Shown: positions 26,284 through 34,881 of the stretch, in pieces | Numbering within the stretch: position 1 is the stretch's first letter | Layout of the letters: every line of letters begins with the position of its first letter | Translations under genes and position numbers: made by a program | Notes under the pieces: model-generated | The model's database searches: none | Seen by the model: the letters and a program-made list of their open reading frames with translations, nothing else | What the model was told of the DNA's origin: nothing | Source of the DNA: Herbiconiux moechotypicola | GTDB lineage: Bacteria; Actinomycetota; Actinomycetes; Actinomycetales; Microbacteriaceae | DNA length: 64,000 nucleotides | NCBI RefSeq assembly: GCF_024979255.1 | Contig: NZ_JANLCN010000002.1 | Coordinates: forward strand, 186,001 to 250,000 | Direction: 5' to 3'

Positions 26284-27359
26284 GCGTCGCCGCCCTGATC
26301 GTGCACGAGCTGCACGATGCGGGTGAGCACGGTCGGATCGGTCTCCGGCGGCACGCCGTGCCCGAGGTTCAGCACGTGCGACGGCGCCGCCCGGCCGCGT
26401 CGCAGCACGTCGAGCACATGCGCCTCGAGCACGGGCCAGGGCGCGGCGAGCAGGGCGGGATCGACGTTGCCCTGCACGGGCACCCCGCCGCCCAGCCGTT
26501 CTGCCGCGACGTCGAGCGGGATGCGCCAGTCGACGCCGACCACGTCCGCCCCCACCTCGTGCATGGGCTTCAGCACCTCGCCACTGCCCACACCGAAGTG
26601 CACGATCGGCACACCGAGCTCGCGCACCCCCGCCAGGGCGCGGGCGGAGAACGGCGCGACCCGGCTGACGTAGTCGACGGCGGACAGCGAGCCGACCCAG
26701 GAGTCGAAGAGCTGGGCCGCGCTCGCCCCCGCGTGGAGCTGGGCGCGCAGGAAGCGGCCGGTGACGTCGGCCGCCCAGCCGAGCAGGCCCTCCCAGGCCC
26801 CGGGGTCGGCGTGCATGAGGGTGCGGGCCCGGATGTGGTCTTTCGAGGGCCCGCCCTCGACGAGGTAGGCCGCCAGCGTGAAGGGGGCACCGGCGAAGCC
26901 GATAAGTGGGGTGCCTCCCAGCGCGGCGACCGTGCGGGCGACGCCCGCCTCGATGGCCGAGAAGTCGGCTCCGGCGGGGTCGGGGAGGGCGGCGACGTCG
27001 GCCGCGGTGCGCACGGGATGCGCGAGCACCGGCCCGCGGCCCGGAACGATCTCCACGTCGACCCCGGCGAGCTTCAGCGGGATGACGATGTCGCTGAAGA
27101 AGATGCCCGCGTCGACGCCGTGCCGCCGCACCGGCTGCAGGGTGATCTCGCTCGCCATCGCGGGATCGAGGCAGGCGTCGAGCATCCGGGTGCCCACCCG
27201 AAGTTCGCGGTACTCGGGCAGCGAGCGGCCGGCCTGGCGCATGAACCAGACGGGGGTGCGAGAGGGGCGGGTGCCCCGATAGGCGGTGACCAGCGCCGAA
27301 TCCGTCGTGCGGCCGTCGACCAACGGATGGGTGGAGGGCAGGGCGGAGGGCGTCGACAC
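26280..27359 (-). CDS. hemE: Uroporphyrinogen decarboxylase
   Basis: The 359-residue enzyme removes four carboxyls from uroporphyrinogen III to give coproporphyrinogen III. Signature motifs are PVWFMRQAGRSLPEYRELR near residue 30, GFAGAPFTLAAYLVEG, FDSWVGSLSAVDY and LNLGHGVPPETDP. The GTG at 27359 is fixed by a leaderless-type -10 element; earlier in-frame starts would collide with the divergent hemA. It is the first gene of the minus-strand haem cluster and shares a 64-base promoter interval with hemA. Confidence 0.96.
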   Translation of the reverse strand: MSTPSALPSTHPLVDGRTTDSALVTAYRGTRPSRTPVWFMRQAGRSLPEYRELRVGTRMLDACLDPAMASEITLQPVRRHGVDAGIFFSDIVIPLKLAGVDVEIVPGRGPVLAHPVRTAADVAALPDPAGADFSAIEAGVARTVAALGGTPLIGFAGAPFTLAAYLVEGGPSKDHIRARTLMHADPGAWEGLLGWAADVTGRFLRAQLHAGASAAQLFDSWVGSLSAVDYVSRVAPFSARALAGVRELGVPIVHFGVGSGEVLKPMHEVGADVVGVDWRIPLDVAAERLGGGVPVQGNVDPALLAAPWPVLEAHVLDVLRRGRAAPSHVLNLGHGVPPETDPTVLTRIVQLVHDQGGDA

Positions 27360-27366
27360 GGCCCAT

Positions 27367-27372
27367 ATCCTA
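27367..27372 (-). promoter_or_regulatory. Leaderless-type -10 element of hemE
   Basis: TAGGAT on the minus strand ends seven bases before the hemE GTG at 27359. Confidence 0.6.
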
Positions 27373-27411
27373 CGGCGGGGAGCCGGGAGACCCCCTGGGC
27401 GGGAGCAGGCG

Positions 27412-27417
27412 TAGACT
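27412..27417 (+). promoter_or_regulatory. Leaderless-type -10 element of hemA
   Basis: TAGACT ends six bases before the hemA GTG at 27424. Together with the hemE element it defines a compact divergent haem promoter region. Confidence 0.6.
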
Positions 27418-27423
27418 TGCTCG

Positions 27424-28758
27424 GTGCTCATCTGTCTCACCGCGAATCATCGCAACGCGAGCTTCGACCTCTTGGAGAAGCTGTCGGTGGGCACCGCAGA
27501 CGTGGCGAAGAACCTCGTCGGCACGAGCGACTTCGTGCAGGGCGCCGTCGTGCTCGCCACGTGCAACCGCTTCGAGGCCTATCTCGACATCGACGAGCCG
27601 CTGACCGCCGGGGTGTCCCTCGCGGTCGAGGAAGCGGCCGAGTCGTTCGGCGCGGCCTCGGGTGCCGACGTGGGCGAGCTGCGCGACAGCCTCACCGTGC
27701 TCTGCGGCGACACGGTGGCCGACCACCTCTTCGCGGTGTCGTCGGGGCTCGAGTCCGTTGTCGTCGGCGAAGACGAGATCGCCGGTCAGGTGCGGCGGGC
27801 CCTCACCACCGCGCGGGTGGAGGGGACCACCTCCTCCGACCTCGAACGGCTCTTCCAGCGCGCCTCCCACACCTCGCGCGACGTGAAGACCAAGACCGGT
27901 CTGGGCGGCGCCGGTCGCTCGCTGGTGCGTCTTGCTCTCGACCTGGCCGAGAGCCGTGTCACCGACTGGGCGGCCACCCGTGTGCTGCTGGTCGGCACCG
28001 GTCAGTATGCGCGAGTGACCCTCGCCAACCTCCGCGAGCGCGGCGTCACCGACATCCGGGTGTTCTCGCCCTCGGGGCGCGCGGTCGTCTTCGCCGCCAA
28101 GCAGGGCCTCGAGCCGGTCGCGGCCGACGGCTACGTGGAGGCCCTCGCCGGCTCCGACATCGTCATCACCTGCAGCACCGCCGAGACCGTGGTGCTCGAC
28201 GCCTCGCACCTGCACGCCTCGACGGCGGTGCCCGGCGCGTTCACCCGCCGCCTCGTCATCGACCTCGGGCTCCCCCGCAACGTCGACCCGGGTGTCGCGG
28301 GCGTCGCCGGCGCCGAGCTGCTCGACCTCGAGACCATCAGCCTGCACGCCCCGCTCGACGAGCTGAACGCCGAGTCGGATGCGCGCGCGCTGGTCGACCG
28401 GGCCGCCGCCGAGTACCGCGCGGGCAAGGCCGAGGCCGAGGTCACCCCCGCCGTCGTGGCGCTGCGCGCCCACCTCTTCGACCTGCTCGACGCCGAGATC
28501 GCGCGGTCGCAATCGAACGGCAGCTCGTCTGAGCAGACCGAGCGGGCCCTGCGGCACCTGGTGGGCGTCATCCTGCACTCCCCCTCGGTACGCGCCCGCG
28601 AGCTCGCGCGCGAGGGCCGGGCCGACGAGGTGTTCGCGGCCGTGGAGACGCTGTTCGGCCTCGGCGGGGCCGCCGCCTCGCGAGCGGCCGACGCGGCGGC
28701 CCCGCACGATGCCTCCGGCACCGTCTCCCTCGACGCCCACCGCCGCGCCCACCGCTGA
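27424..28758 (+). CDS. hemA: Glutamyl-tRNA reductase
   Basis: The 444-residue enzyme reduces glutamyl-tRNA to glutamate-1-semialdehyde, the committed step of the C5 pathway. The catalytic cysteine is in [12 protein letters not shown] (about residue 45), and the substrate region [20 protein letters not shown] follows. The NADPH domain has [21 protein letters not shown] (about 190-210), and the C-terminal dimerisation helix runs to about 420. Translation appears leaderless from GTG. It faces hemE, so initiation of the pathway and the downstream steps can be co-regulated from one intergenic site. Confidence 0.96.
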   Translation: MLICLTANHRNASFDLLEKLSVGTADVAKNLVGTSDFVQGAVVLATCNRFEAYLDIDEPLTAGVSLAVEEAAESFGAASGADVGELRDSLTVLCGDTVADHLFAVSSGLESVVVGEDEIAGQVRRALTTARVEGTTSSDLERLFQRASHTSRDVKTKTGLGGAGRSLVRLALDLAESRVTDWAATRVLLVGTGQYARVTLANLRERGVTDIRVFSPSGRAVVFAAKQGLEPVAADGYVEALAGSDIVITCSTAETVVLDASHLHASTAVPGAFTRRLVIDLGLPRNVDPGVAGVAGAELLDLETISLHAPLDELNAESDARALVDRAAAEYRAGKAEAEVTPAVVALRAHLFDLLDAEIARSQSNGSSSEQTERALRHLVGVILHSPSVRARELAREGRADEVFAAVETLFGLGGAAASRAADAAAPHDASGTVSLDAHRRAHR

Positions 28759-28801
28759 TCCTCGCCGAGCGCCGCACTGGCGTGCCCCGTCCGATCAGCC
28801 G

Positions 28802-29908
28802 TCACAGGCCCAGGGCGGCGGTCACGCGATCGACGTCGGCAAGATCGTTCCACAAGTGGAACGCAACGCGGCAGCGACCGGCCCGCGCAGAGGCGGCGAT
28901 CCCGGCTGCGGTGAGCGCGGCGATCGCGGAACCGTCGGCATCGGGCCAGGTGACGATGGCGCTGCCCGTCGGAGAGAGTCCGAGACGGCGGCGCAGGTCG
29001 TCGGCGAGCCCGGCGCAGTGCGCCCGCACCTGTTCGAGATCGGCGGAGGCGAACAGCTCCAGCGCGGGAGCGGTTCCGAGCCAGGCCTGCCAGGCGGGTG
29101 ACACGTCGAAGCGACGGGCCGACGCGGCCAGGTGCATGCCCGGGGCGTAGCACGAGCCCCACACGTCGTCTCCGCCGTACCAGTTGGCCGAGATCGGCAC
29201 GAGCCGCCGCGAGAACTCGTCTCCGAGGGTGAGGAAGGCCGTCCCCCGCGGCGAGCACAGCCACTTGTAGGCGTGGCACACCGTGGCGTCGAAGCGGGCG
29301 GCGTCGACCGGCAGCCACCCCACGGCCTGCGTGGTGTCGACGTAGGTGGCGGCACCTGCGGCGGCAGCCGCAGCCACGATCGCATCGGCGTCGGCGACCT
29401 CGCCGCTCGCCGACTGCACGAGCGAGAACGCCACGAGATCGGTGGTGGGCCGGATGCTCATGGCGAGCTCGCCGAGCGGCACGCACCGCACCGAGAGGCG
29501 GCCCAGCTGCTCCTGCACCGTGAACGGGAACACCATCGAGCTGAAGTCGCCGTCCACCACGAGCACCTCGGCACCGTCGGGCAGCGACTCGGCGATGAGT
29601 GTGGTGAATGCCGCGACCTGCGACCCCACCGCGATGCTCGACGCGGGCACCCCGCAGAGCCGCCCGAAGGCGACGCGGGCCCGCTCGACGGCCTCGCCGT
29701 AGACCGCGGGGTTGCGGTGGCCCGTTCCCCAGTCGGCCAGGTCGGCGGTGAGCGCCTCCACGGTCTCGCGGGGCGGCACCCCCACCATGCAGGCGGCGAG
29801 ATAGCCGGGCCGCACCGTGAAGTGGGAGCGCAGCTCCTCGAGACCGATGCCAGGTCGGGGCGACGCAGAGGCGGATGCAGGAGCCGGTGCCGGGTCGAGG
29901 AGTGTCAT
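28802..29908 (-). CDS. Class V-fold PLP-dependent aminotransferase-like enzyme
   Basis: This 368-residue protein is of the NifS/isopenicillin-N-epimerase/kynureninase fold. The PLP lysine lies in CHAYKWLCSPRGTAFL, and YVDTTQAVGWLPVD supplies the cofactor aspartate region. GPxxx-type N-terminal features of cysteine desulfurases and the desulfurase cysteine are absent, so it is probably an aminotransferase, lyase or epimerase of unknown substrate. The ATG at 29908 has GAGGA four bases upstream and was preferred to an ATG eight codons earlier. It is divergent from a LysR gene, the classical arrangement of a regulator and its target. Confidence 0.85.
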   Translation of the reverse strand: MTLLDPAPAPASASASPRPGIGLEELRSHFTVRPGYLAACMVGVPPRETVEALTADLADWGTGHRNPAVYGEAVERARVAFGRLCGVPASSIAVGSQVAAFTTLIAESLPDGAEVLVVDGDFSSMVFPFTVQEQLGRLSVRCVPLGELAMSIRPTTDLVAFSLVQSASGEVADADAIVAAAAAAGAATYVDTTQAVGWLPVDAARFDATVCHAYKWLCSPRGTAFLTLGDEFSRRLVPISANWYGGDDVWGSCYAPGMHLAASARRFDVSPAWQAWLGTAPALELFASADLEQVRAHCAGLADDLRRRLGLSPTGSAIVTWPDADGSAIAALTAAGIAASARAGRCRVAFHLWNDLADVDRVTAALGL

Positions 29909-29932
29909 GTCCTCAGGATCGCGCTCGCGCAT

Positions 29933-29946
29933 CCATAGGTCTATGG
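29933..29946. promoter_or_regulatory. Inverted repeat CCATAG-GT-CTATGG, candidate LysR site
   Basis: This perfect 6-bp inverted repeat lies between the aminotransferase start and the LysR start, centred about 61 bases upstream of the latter. That is near the usual -65 position of LysR recognition sites. Confidence 0.55.
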
Positions 29947-29988
29947 CAGGAGTCGGATGGTCGACATCACATCTCGTTATGGATCGGC

Positions 29989-29994
29989 TAGCCT
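29989..29994 (+). promoter_or_regulatory. Leaderless-type -10 element of the LysR gene
   Basis: TAGCCT ends six bases before the ATG at 30001. Confidence 0.55.
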
Positions 29995-30000
29995 CGACCC

Positions 30001-30960
30001 ATGACGCTGATCGAGCCAGGGCTGCCGGGGACGTTCGACCTCGACTCGCAGACCCTGCGCGTGGTCGCCGCCATCGCCGAGTATGGGTCGATCACCCGTG
30101 CGGCCACCGTGCTCGGGTACAGTCAGCCGGCGCTGAGTCAGCAGCTCAAGCGTGTCGAGTCGCGCCTCGGCATGCCCCTGGTCACGCGGGCCGGCCGGGG
30201 CATCAGGCTCACAGATGCGGGCGAGGTCGTCGCGCGCCACGCCGCTTCGGTGCTCCCCGCGCTGGACGCGGCAGCGGGCGAGCTCGCCGACCTGGCAGGG
30301 CTGCGCAGCGGCAGCGTGCGGCTCGCGGCGTTCCCGTCGGCCTCCTCGACCCTGGTGCCGCGCCTGCTCGGCGCGATGGCGGCCGAGCATCCCGGTGTGC
30401 GGTTCAGCTACCTCGAGGGCGAGCCACCCGAGGCCGTCTCCGGGGTCCGGGACGGTCTGCTCGACGTCGCCATCGCCTTCCGCCACCCCGCTGACCGCAA
30501 CGACCCCTTCGAGGCGAGCGCCGAAGGGCTGGCCGTGCACCCCCTCCTCCGTGACGCGGTGCTCCTGCTCGCCCCCACCGCGCATCCCGCTCTCGCCACC
30601 GGCGGACCTGTCGACCTGCGCCGCCTTCGCACCGACAAGTGGATCGCCGGGTGCCCCCGCTGCCGCGGTCACCTGCTCGACTCCTGCGCCCGCGCCGGCT
30701 TCGCGCCCGCGATCGCCTTCGAGACCGACAACGCCGTCGCCGTGAAGAGCATGGTCGCCGCCGGTCTCGGCGTGGCCCTTCTGCCTGAGCTCGCGGTGTC
30801 GGCGTCTCCCCTGCCCGACGGCGTCGCAGCACGGCCCACCGCCGCCGGCGACCACCGCCTAGTCGTCGCCGTCACCCGCCCCGGCGCCGACCGCATCCCC
30901 GCCATCGCCGAGACCCTCCGCCTGCTCGCGACGCTCGGCGCGGCGAACACGTGTCCGTGA
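30001..30960 (+). CDS. LysR-family transcriptional regulator
   Basis: The 319-residue protein has the LysR N-terminal winged helix-turn-helix (LRVVAAIAEYGSITRAATVL, then SQPALSQQLKRVESRLGMPL, about residues 18-60) and a periplasmic-binding-protein-like effector domain (about 95-310; SGSVRLAAFPSASSTLVPRL). It most likely controls the divergent class V aminotransferase gene through the inverted repeat at 29933. The effector is unknown. Its stop is three bases from the convergent metzincin stop. Confidence 0.92.
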   Translation: MTLIEPGLPGTFDLDSQTLRVVAAIAEYGSITRAATVLGYSQPALSQQLKRVESRLGMPLVTRAGRGIRLTDAGEVVARHAASVLPALDAAAGELADLAGLRSGSVRLAAFPSASSTLVPRLLGAMAAEHPGVRFSYLEGEPPEAVSGVRDGLLDVAIAFRHPADRNDPFEASAEGLAVHPLLRDAVLLLAPTAHPALATGGPVDLRRLRTDKWIAGCPRCRGHLLDSCARAGFAPAIAFETDNAVAVKSMVAAGLGVALLPELAVSASPLPDGVAARPTAAGDHRLVVAVTRPGADRIPAIAETLRLLATLGAANTCP

Positions 30961-30963
30961 CGA

Positions 30964-32046
30964 TCACCGGTCGAAGAAGACGTTCTCGATGGGTGGGAGG
31001 AACATGCAGTCGTCAAAGGCCTGGGTCGCCGGATCGCCGAGGGGGATGCTCGGATCCCACGGGCCCGTGTCATCGAGCTGCCACTTCATGGTTCCGGCCG
31101 AAGCCGACCGGGGAAGGTGGTCGAGACCGAGCACGTGACCGATCTCGTGCCCGACCGCGGGCGGCGTCGCCAGGTGGGTGAGCTCGATGGTTCCAGAGAT
31201 CCACCGGTTCGCGACGCCCGGAATGCCGGTCGTCTTCGACACGACCGTCTGCGCTGCGGCGTCGATGCCGCTGACCTGCGTGAAGGTGATGGTCGGCGGT
31301 CGTGGGTCACCCGGGTCATGGGGAACGATCTCGGCTGGATAGCGCCCGAGCGCGTCCTGCGCCGCCACAGCGACCGGGTACTGCTCGATCGCGCTGAGCA
31401 CCGCGAGCACCTGCTGACGCGGGACGCCAGGCGCGATCACATAGTCGATCCTCGATGGCTCGTCCGGCGGCCCGATGCTCGCCGGGGGTGTCCAGTACCC
31501 CGCCGTTCGCGTGCTGATGAGTGGGTACGTGACCGACCGCATCTGGCATCCATCACTTCGGGCGATCGCTCGCCGGTTGATCACAGCTTGTGCCCGGGCT
31601 TCGTCGAGCGCCGCCCTCAGCTCGACGAGCTCTGCTGCGCTGACGAGCTTGTCGTACATCGACTTTGCCGAATCGGCGACCGTGTAGGGGTCTCGCACGG
31701 GAAGACCGAAGAAGGCGCGGGCGGCACCGAGGCGGTAGATGTCATCTCTCGGATCCCAGATCGGGCCCTCGTCGATGATCTTCACCTCGGGGGCGACCTG
31801 GGTGGCACTCGTGGTCACCCAGGTCCCGTCGAGGCAGAACTGCGTCTCGATGAAACCGGGTTCATCGCTGACGACGACCCTGGGCTGCAGGCCTGTGGTG
31901 GCGCAGGCCTCCGCGTGCGCCACCACAGTCGGTGGGCCGGCCACCGAGCTGCCGAGCACCCCCGCAGCGGCAACGGCGAAGGCCAACAGCCTGCGGGAAA
32001 CCCGTCGTCGAACGACACCGGTCGACACTTTCGCCGCCTCATCCAT
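30964..32046 (-). CDS. Secreted metzincin-type zinc metalloprotease, putative
   Basis: The 360-residue exported protein begins with a basic segment and a hydrophobic signal helix (RRLLAFAVAAAGVLGSSVAG, about residues 19-38). The C-terminal part has HEIGHVLGLDH, giving zinc ligands His300, His304 and His310 and catalytic Glu301, followed by GTMKW as a candidate Met-turn: the metzincin (matrixin/M10-like) arrangement. The region between (about 60-280) shows no family I recognise and could be a propeptide or a binding domain; four cysteines could form disulfides. Its start overlaps the stop of the upstream propeller gene by eight bases, so the two are translationally coupled and likely act together outside the cell. 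Confidence 0.78.
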   Translation of the reverse strand: MDEAAKVSTGVVRRRVSRRLLAFAVAAAGVLGSSVAGPPTVVAHAEACATTGLQPRVVVSDEPGFIETQFCLDGTWVTTSATQVAPEVKIIDEGPIWDPRDDIYRLGAARAFFGLPVRDPYTVADSAKSMYDKLVSAAELVELRAALDEARAQAVINRRAIARSDGCQMRSVTYPLISTRTAGYWTPPASIGPPDEPSRIDYVIAPGVPRQQVLAVLSAIEQYPVAVAAQDALGRYPAEIVPHDPGDPRPPTITFTQVSGIDAAAQTVVSKTTGIPGVANRWISGTIELTHLATPPAVGHEIGHVLGLDHLPRSASAGTMKWQLDDTGPWDPSIPLGDPATQAFDDCMFLPPIENVFFDR

Positions 32047-34816
32047 CGCTGCCCGCCGCCTCGACGTGGACGACCACCGGCACCACGACGGATCGCGCAT
32101 CGGTGAAGCGTCCCACCCCGTTCACGCGGTAGGAGAAGCTCACGGTGCCATGAAAGCCAGGCTCGGGTGAGAAGGAGAATGCGCCCGTGGCGTCGTTCAT
32201 GGCGAGGTCTCCGTGTTCTGGTGGCGCACCCCGCTGAATCCGCCAGTCCGAGAGCTCGGTGCCACCGGGGATCGTGTCGTTGCCCAACACACCCGAGGTC
32301 GCGGACGTGACGAGGGTGGAGCCCTGCTCAACCCTGTATTCGTCGGGCCGGGACACCACGTTCGACGTGACCCCGATCGGGATGTCGACGCGTCCGCTCC
32401 GGCGGGACCAGGCATCGAGCGCTGTCACCGTGATCGTGTCGTCACCCAGATGGTCAGGGTCGGCCGTGTAGCGCAGTGTGCCCTCCGCATCGAGCGCGAC
32501 CGTGCCATGGAGCGCGGTCGCCCGCAACGTCGACGGCAGAGCACGGGTGCCGTCTGCAGACGCGCCCGGTCGGCATTGCACCCCGGTGAGACGGAGCGGG
32601 ACGCCCGCGATGGCAATGGCCCGGGCACCCGTTCCGATGCACTGCGGCGACGGCGGCAGCACCGTCGCCGTGGCGGCGCTCGCCAGCGCCCTGTCTCCGT
32701 TCAGGGAGGCGATCACGACCACCGAAGCCCGGCCGGTATCCGGACGCTCGTGGGAGACCTGCAGGGTGATGGTCGTGACGGAGCCTGCCTCCACGTGGGG
32801 ATTCACCAGGGTGATCGTCCCCGCGCGGTCGGAGCTCGCACGCGACCAGCCGGCCGGCAACAACACGCCACGAGCCTCTGCCACTCCCTCCAGCTCGAGC
32901 ACCAGTTCCGCGGATCCCGACGTGGCCGCCGAGATGACCACCTCGTATCCGATGGAGGCACCGGACTCCAGGATCGGCGTCGCGAACGCGGAGCTCAGCG
33001 AACCTCGGACGGGGGCTTCGTTCAACTCGCGCAGTCTTCCCGGTCGGGTCTCGTAGGCGCGAGGTTCGAGCGGGCTTCGCACCTGGGTGTCGATCAGCGC
33101 GGTCGGCACGGCGAGATGGGGATTGAACGAGTTGGCGGCGATGGTGAAGGTGCGCACAGCCTCCCCCTTCTCGTCGGGCTCTCCCGAGTCGGCATACACG
33201 GGCAGGTACTCCGCGGTGAGCCAGTCCGGGGGACCGGCGGAGGCGATCTGCCGAACCGACGCGATCCCGCGCAGATCTCCGGCCTGTGACGAGAACGCGA
33301 CGAGCCCGCCATCTGCTGTCGCCGGCGTCCGGCCGTCGGCGACAGAGTCGCCTCCACCCGTCGTCGATCGCCGCACCCGAGCTGAGATCGTGGTGTTGCC
33401 GGTGTCTTGATTCGTGCGCTTCACGGAGACGGGCCGCATCCCCAGAACCCGGCCTTCCCCGTCGAGCTGTGCCTGGTACACATCGAGGGCGCCGTTGTCG
33501 TCGACGAAGTTCTGGCACCCGGAGCACCGGCCGTGTACCGCGAGGAGTGGCGAGAGCGAGGTGAGCAGCACGCTCCTGCCGTCGGCGGAGATCGCGGCTG
33601 ACGTCGTCGAGAGCGGCGCGGAGAACCAGGTGCGCACTCGTACCGTCGACGGCGACACCCGGCCCGCAGAGTCGGGCACCTCGGGTTGCGACTCATCAAC
33701 GAGAACCATCGAGAGCCGCCGACTGGTCGCGCTGTCGAGCACGCGAAGGTAAGCGTCGGTCATCCCGTGCGCGGTCGGGCGTATCTGATCGGAGGCGACG
33801 AGGTCGGACGCGGCCGAGATGAATGCGACGCGGTTGCCGTCCGCTGAGATCGACGCGCCAAATGACGATTCGCTCTCGGTCGTGCTCGAATCCACGTCTC
33901 CGTCGGCAGGGAGACTGATGCGCTCCGTCGTGCCTCGCACGGCGTCCCATCGATAGACATCCGACCCACCCGCCGCGAACGCCTCGTGCGAGCCCACGAT
34001 CGCGAGATTCGACGCGGAGGAGGTGAAGGCGACGTATCTTCCGTCGGCTGAGACGGTCGGATCTGTCGAGATTCCGTCCGCGGTCTCCATGTCGCCGCTG
34101 ACCCGATTCCGTCCGCTCGAGACGTTCGTGATCCGTCCCGTCAGTCGATCGAACCGTTCGACGGTGGGGATGTTCCCGGTCGCGGCGCCGTGACTGCTCA
34201 TACCGGGCTGGTTCGAGACGAAGACGACGGTGCTGCCGTCGGCCGACACCATCGGAAGCGAACTGACTGCGGCACCTTCGTCGCTGCCCGCTCCAGGGTC
34301 ACCGGATTCGGGCACCTCGCCCGCCGGACTCGACACCCGGACGACCTCACGCGTCGTCATGTCGACCAAGGCGATCTGCGAAGTGCCCGGCGCGGGCAGG
34401 TCGTCGGCGAAGACACCTGCATCCGTGGTCTGATAGGCGATCCACCTGCCGTCAGCAGAGATCGAAGCGCTGAAGGACGAGCCCTGAGGCTGCGCTGGGG
34501 AAACCCGTCGCGACACCAGCTCGAGAGTGCCGTCCGAGGCTGAACGCCGGTAGACGTGACGCAGCGGGCCCACTGCATCGGGCGTCAGAAGCTCGTCACT
34601 CTCGAAGACGGTGAAGGCCCCGTCTGCCGAGTACGACTGGCCCATTCCCTTCGCCGTCAGTGCAGGGCCGGTGGACTCGAACTGGGATTGGTCGTAGCCA
34701 CCTGCGGGGACCGCCTCCACCTGGTCGACTTCTTGGACCAGGAGGTACGACCCCGCCACTCCTGCAATGACGCACGTCGCGACGAGGGCTACCGCGGCTC
34801 TTCGGCGATCGAACAT
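32039..34816 (-). CDS. Large exported PD40/TolB-like propeller protein with Ig/cadherin-like domains
   Basis: The 925-residue protein has a signal or anchor helix (RRAAVALVATCVIAGVAGSY) and then five or six WD40-like PD40 blades, each with a variant of ASISADGRWIAYQT (for example ISADGNRVAFISAASDL). A DUF11-like beta domain follows (about residues 620-720, YEVVISAATSGSAELVLELE). Two tandem cadherin/Big-type repeats end the protein (DHLGDDTITVTALDA, VLGNDTIPGG, PGFHGTVSFSYRVNGVG). There is no LPxTG motif or C-terminal membrane helix, so it is probably released or held by the N-terminus. The ATG at 34816 is set by AGGAGG nine bases upstream. It is the first gene of a two-gene unit with the metzincin. 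Confidence 0.78.
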   Translation of the reverse strand: MFDRRRAAVALVATCVIAGVAGSYLLVQEVDQVEAVPAGGYDQSQFESTGPALTAKGMGQSYSADGAFTVFESDELLTPDAVGPLRHVYRRSASDGTLELVSRRVSPAQPQGSSFSASISADGRWIAYQTTDAGVFADDLPAPGTSQIALVDMTTREVVRVSSPAGEVPESGDPGAGSDEGAAVSSLPMVSADGSTVVFVSNQPGMSSHGAATGNIPTVERFDRLTGRITNVSSGRNRVSGDMETADGISTDPTVSADGRYVAFTSSASNLAIVGSHEAFAAGGSDVYRWDAVRGTTERISLPADGDVDSSTTESESSFGASISADGNRVAFISAASDLVASDQIRPTAHGMTDAYLRVLDSATSRRLSMVLVDESQPEVPDSAGRVSPSTVRVRTWFSAPLSTTSAAISADGRSVLLTSLSPLLAVHGRCSGCQNFVDDNGALDVYQAQLDGEGRVLGMRPVSVKRTNQDTGNTTISARVRRSTTGGGDSVADGRTPATADGGLVAFSSQAGDLRGIASVRQIASAGPPDWLTAEYLPVYADSGEPDEKGEAVRTFTIAANSFNPHLAVPTALIDTQVRSPLEPRAYETRPGRLRELNEAPVRGSLSSAFATPILESGASIGYEVVISAATSGSAELVLELEGVAEARGVLLPAGWSRASSDRAGTITLVNPHVEAGSVTTITLQVSHERPDTGRASVVVIASLNGDRALASAATATVLPPSPQCIGTGARAIAIAGVPLRLTGVQCRPGASADGTRALPSTLRATALHGTVALDAEGTLRYTADPDHLGDDTITVTALDAWSRRSGRVDIPIGVTSNVVSRPDEYRVEQGSTLVTSATSGVLGNDTIPGGTELSDWRIQRGAPPEHGDLAMNDATGAFSFSPEPGFHGTVSFSYRVNGVGRFTDARSVVVPVVVHVEAAGSDG

Positions 34817-34825
34817 CAAGCGTGA

Positions 34826-34862
34826 CCTCCTCATACCCGAGGATATCTCGGTTATGAGGAGG
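34826..34862 (-). promoter_or_regulatory. 37-bp palindrome covering the -10 hexamer and ribosome-binding site of the propeller/metzincin operon
   Basis: The arms CCTCCTCATA and TATGAGGAGG, then CCGAG and CTCGG, pair around a 5-base centre with a single mismatch. Read as minus-strand RNA, the AGGAGG that serves the ATG at 34816 is fully buried in the stem. The same palindrome contains TATCCT (34840-34845), five bases before an upstream in-frame ATG, so it can also be read as a repressor operator over a leaderless-type promoter. It lies 19 bases past the stop of the beta-lactamase-like gene and lacks a T-run, so simple termination is less likely. Confidence 0.7.
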
Positions 34863-34881
34863 TCGGCAAGGACCCGAGGAC

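Noticed and set aside
34826-34862. The palindrome as an ordinary factor-independent terminator of the beta-lactamase-like gene
   Set aside because: There is no T-run after the stem on the minus strand, and the stem contains the downstream gene's own ribosome-binding site.
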